Shown here piece by piece: positions 4,305-5,466 of a stretch of DNA of 5,466 bases. The position numbers and the translations under genes were made by a program. Position 1 is the stretch's first letter. The number at the start of each line of letters is the position of its first letter. The notes under the pieces were generated by a model. The model saw nothing but the letters and a program-made list of their open reading frames with translations, had not been told where the DNA came from and ran no database searches. The DNA lies in contig DATJBC010000280.1 of assembly GCA_035515515.1 (NCBI GenBank), positions 1 through 5,466 of the forward strand, given 5' to 3'. The DNA comes from DATJBC01 sp035515515 (GTDB lineage Bacteria; Actinomycetota; Acidimicrobiia; Acidimicrobiales; UBA8190).

Positions 4305-5466
4305 TCAGGCCCGCACGGGGTCCACCTCCACGCGCAGGCGGCCCGCGGGGCGCGGCACCGACGCCAGGAGGTCCGCCAGCGCGCCGTGGTCGGGGGCGCG
4401 CACCGTCCACGCGCCGTCCACCGGTCCGAGCACCGACACCTCCTCCGGCGCGCCGGCGCGCAGGGCGCGGCCCCAGGCCTCGGCGCCCGCCCCCGACACC
4501 ACGGCCAGCGCGCTGAAGGGGGGCAGGCCCAGGGCCCGGCGCACCTCGCCCTCGGCCTCGGCCAGGATCCCGGGGTCGGCCGACACCGCGGCGCTGAGCG
4601 CCGGGTGCCGGGGCTGGCGCGTCTGCACCAGCACGAGCCCCGGGGCCCGGTCGCCGTGGCGGTCGCCGGGCGTGGCGCCCACCAGGTGGGCGGCCCGGGC
4701 CAGCAGGGCCAGCGCCTGCTCGGCGGCGCCGAAGCGCGGGGCCGCCAGCTCGCTGTCGAACTCCAGGAAGGCCACGGCGTGGGCGGCCCGCACGCGGTGC
4801 AGGGCGGCCTCGGTGCCCACCACCACGGCGGCGTCGTGCGCCTCGGGGTCCGCCGGCCCGTCGTCGCCGGCCCCGGCGCGCCGGCGCGGGCCGGGGCCCC
4901 ACACCTCGCCCACCGGCACGCCCACGAGCGCCTCGAGCTCCTCGCGCACGCGCGACACGCCCAGCCGCAGGGCGCGCGTGCGCGTGGCGCCACAGTGCGC
5001 GCACACCACGGGCCGCGAGGCGCCGCAGCGGCGGCAGTGCAGCCCGGGCGGCCCGTCCGCCGGGGACAGCAGCTCGAGGGCCCCCCCGCACGTCTCGCAG
5101 CGCGCCAGCTCCCCGCACGAGGCGCACGCCAGCAGGCGGACCCGGCCCGTGCGGTTGACGACGCACACCGCCCGTCGCCCCGGGACGGCCACTACGGCGC
5201 GCAGCATGCGCACCAGGCGCTCCGAGAACAGGCCGGTGCGCGGGTCGTCGCGCCGGCGGTCGACCACCTCCACGACCGGCCAGGCGGCGCGCTCGTCGGC
5301 CCGCGCCCCCACCTGCAGGGGCCCGGCCGCCAGCAGCTCGAGGGTGGGGCACGGCGAGACCAGCCAGCACGGGGCGCGCGCCCGCCGGGCCCGCTCGGCC
5401 ACCACCGCCCACGCCGCCCACGTGGGGGCTCGCTCCTCGTGGTACACCTCGTCGTGGGCGTCGAGC
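4305..5466 (-). CDS. priA: Primosomal protein PriA, actinobacterial helicase-degenerate form, C-terminal 386 residues, cut by right edge
   Basis: PriA recognises stalled forks and reloads the replicative helicase. The visible part begins LDAHDEVYHEER, which aligns with the family's DEEHDxSYKQ (motif II region) but lacks the DEEH residues. A zinc-binding region at about 4992-5126 keeps all eight cysteines as four CxxC pairs (CASC, CETC, CRRC, CAHC). The C-terminal region shows LVLVQTRQPRHPAL, the LGLPPFSALAVVSG motif and the closing RVEVDPVRA, all typical of PriA ends. The usual GRAGR helicase motif VI is absent; the corresponding stretch reads LARAAHLVGATPGDRHGDRAPG. Loss of helicase motifs with the zinc and C-terminal parts kept is the known state of actinobacterial PriA, annotated in that phylum as probably lacking helicase activity. 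The reading frame is open and intact to the edge, so I do not treat it as a pseudogene. The N-terminal DNA-binding domain lies outside the window. Confidence 0.9.
   Translation of the reverse strand, partial: LDAHDEVYHEERAPTWAAWAVVAERARRARAPCWLVSPCPTLELLAAGPLQVGARADERAAWPVVEVVDRRRDDPRTGLFSERLVRMLRAVVAVPGRRAVCVVNRTGRVRLLACASCGELARCETCGGALELLSPADGPPGLHCRRCGASRPVVCAHCGATRTRALRLGVSRVREELEALVGVPVGEVWGPGPRRRAGAGDDGPADPEAHDAAVVVGTEAALHRVRAAHAVAFLEFDSELAAPRFGAAEQALALLARAAHLVGATPGDRHGDRAPGLVLVQTRQPRHPALSAAVSADPGILAEAEGEVRRALGLPPFSALAVVSGAGAEAWGRALRAGAPEEVSVLGPVDGAWTVRAPDHGALADLLASVPRPAGRLRVEVDPVRA
4869..4898. repeat. Inverted repeat inside priA containing the 12-base palindrome CCGGCGCGCCGG
   Basis: GGCCCCGGC (4869-4877) pairs perfectly with GCCGGGGCC (4890-4898) across 12 bases. 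The palindrome CCGGCGCGCCGG at 4873-4884 overlaps the left arm. The same 12-mer also occurs at 4445-4456 in priA and at 2084-2095 after rpe. The repeat lies in coding sequence for a Pro/Gly/Arg-rich stretch between the zinc region and the C-terminal part, so codon bias may explain it. Confidence 0.4.

Noticed and set aside
3542..4516. A 324-codon plus-strand frame antisense to the fmt start, def and the priA end
   Set aside because: It has no recognisable domain and is the antisense shadow of three well-supported genes.
4180..5421. A 413-codon minus-strand frame overlapping priA and def
   Set aside because: It is a shifted frame of priA with a low-complexity Arg/Gly/Ala product, while the priA frame carries the zinc cysteines and C-terminal motifs.
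4305..5466. priA as a pseudogene because helicase motifs are missing
   Set aside because: The frame is open throughout, the eight cysteines and C-terminal motifs are kept, and loss of helicase motifs is normal for actinobacterial PriA.
1..5466. tRNA, rRNA, CRISPR array, insertion sequence or attachment site
   Set aside because: No tRNA-like cloverleaf with a TTCGANTC arm, no regularly spaced repeats, no transposase motifs and no terminal inverted repeats with target duplications were seen on either strand.

Overview
The window is very G+C-rich (roughly three quarters by eye), and every gene I can support lies on the minus strand, so the cluster reads from right to left. The codon bias, the frequent GTG starts, a mycothiol-ligase-like gene and a helicase-degenerate PriA all point to an actinobacterium. 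A deep-branching class such as Acidimicrobiia is plausible, but this is inferred from gene style and not from a phylogenetic marker.

From right to left, a housekeeping cluster comes first. It holds the C-terminal part of primosomal protein PriA (cut by the right edge), peptide deformylase (def), methionyl-tRNA formyltransferase (fmt) and ribulose-phosphate 3-epimerase (rpe). The gaps are 31, 16 and 11 bases, so these genes are probably co-transcribed. Fmt formylates initiator Met-tRNA and Def removes that formyl group from new proteins, so the two act at opposite ends of one pathway. PriA (replication restart) and Rpe (pentose phosphate pathway) are classical neighbours of this pair. The rRNA methyltransferase gene rsmB, often found between fmt and rpe, is absent here.

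After rpe there is an 84-base gap with inverted repeats and a possible promoter/operator. It is followed by a 409-residue class I aminoacyl-tRNA-synthetase-like protein, most like MshC, the cysteine:glucosaminyl-inositol ligase of mycothiol synthesis. Its GTG start is fixed by a strong GGAGG.

A 114-base gap with a strong hairpin separates mshC from a 110-residue LuxR-type helix-turn-helix ORF. This ORF looks like the C-terminal tail of a much larger ATPase-type (LAL) regulator whose front has been lost. After another 203-base gap, the left edge holds the first 43 codons of an FTR1-family (iron permease type) membrane protein, recognisable by its REGLE motif.

No tRNA, rRNA, insertion sequence or CRISPR array was seen. 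The window is mostly ordinary. The points worth a second look are the decapitated LuxR ORF, the unusual motif mix of the MshC-like ligase, the missing rsmB, and a 12-base palindrome that occurs three times.
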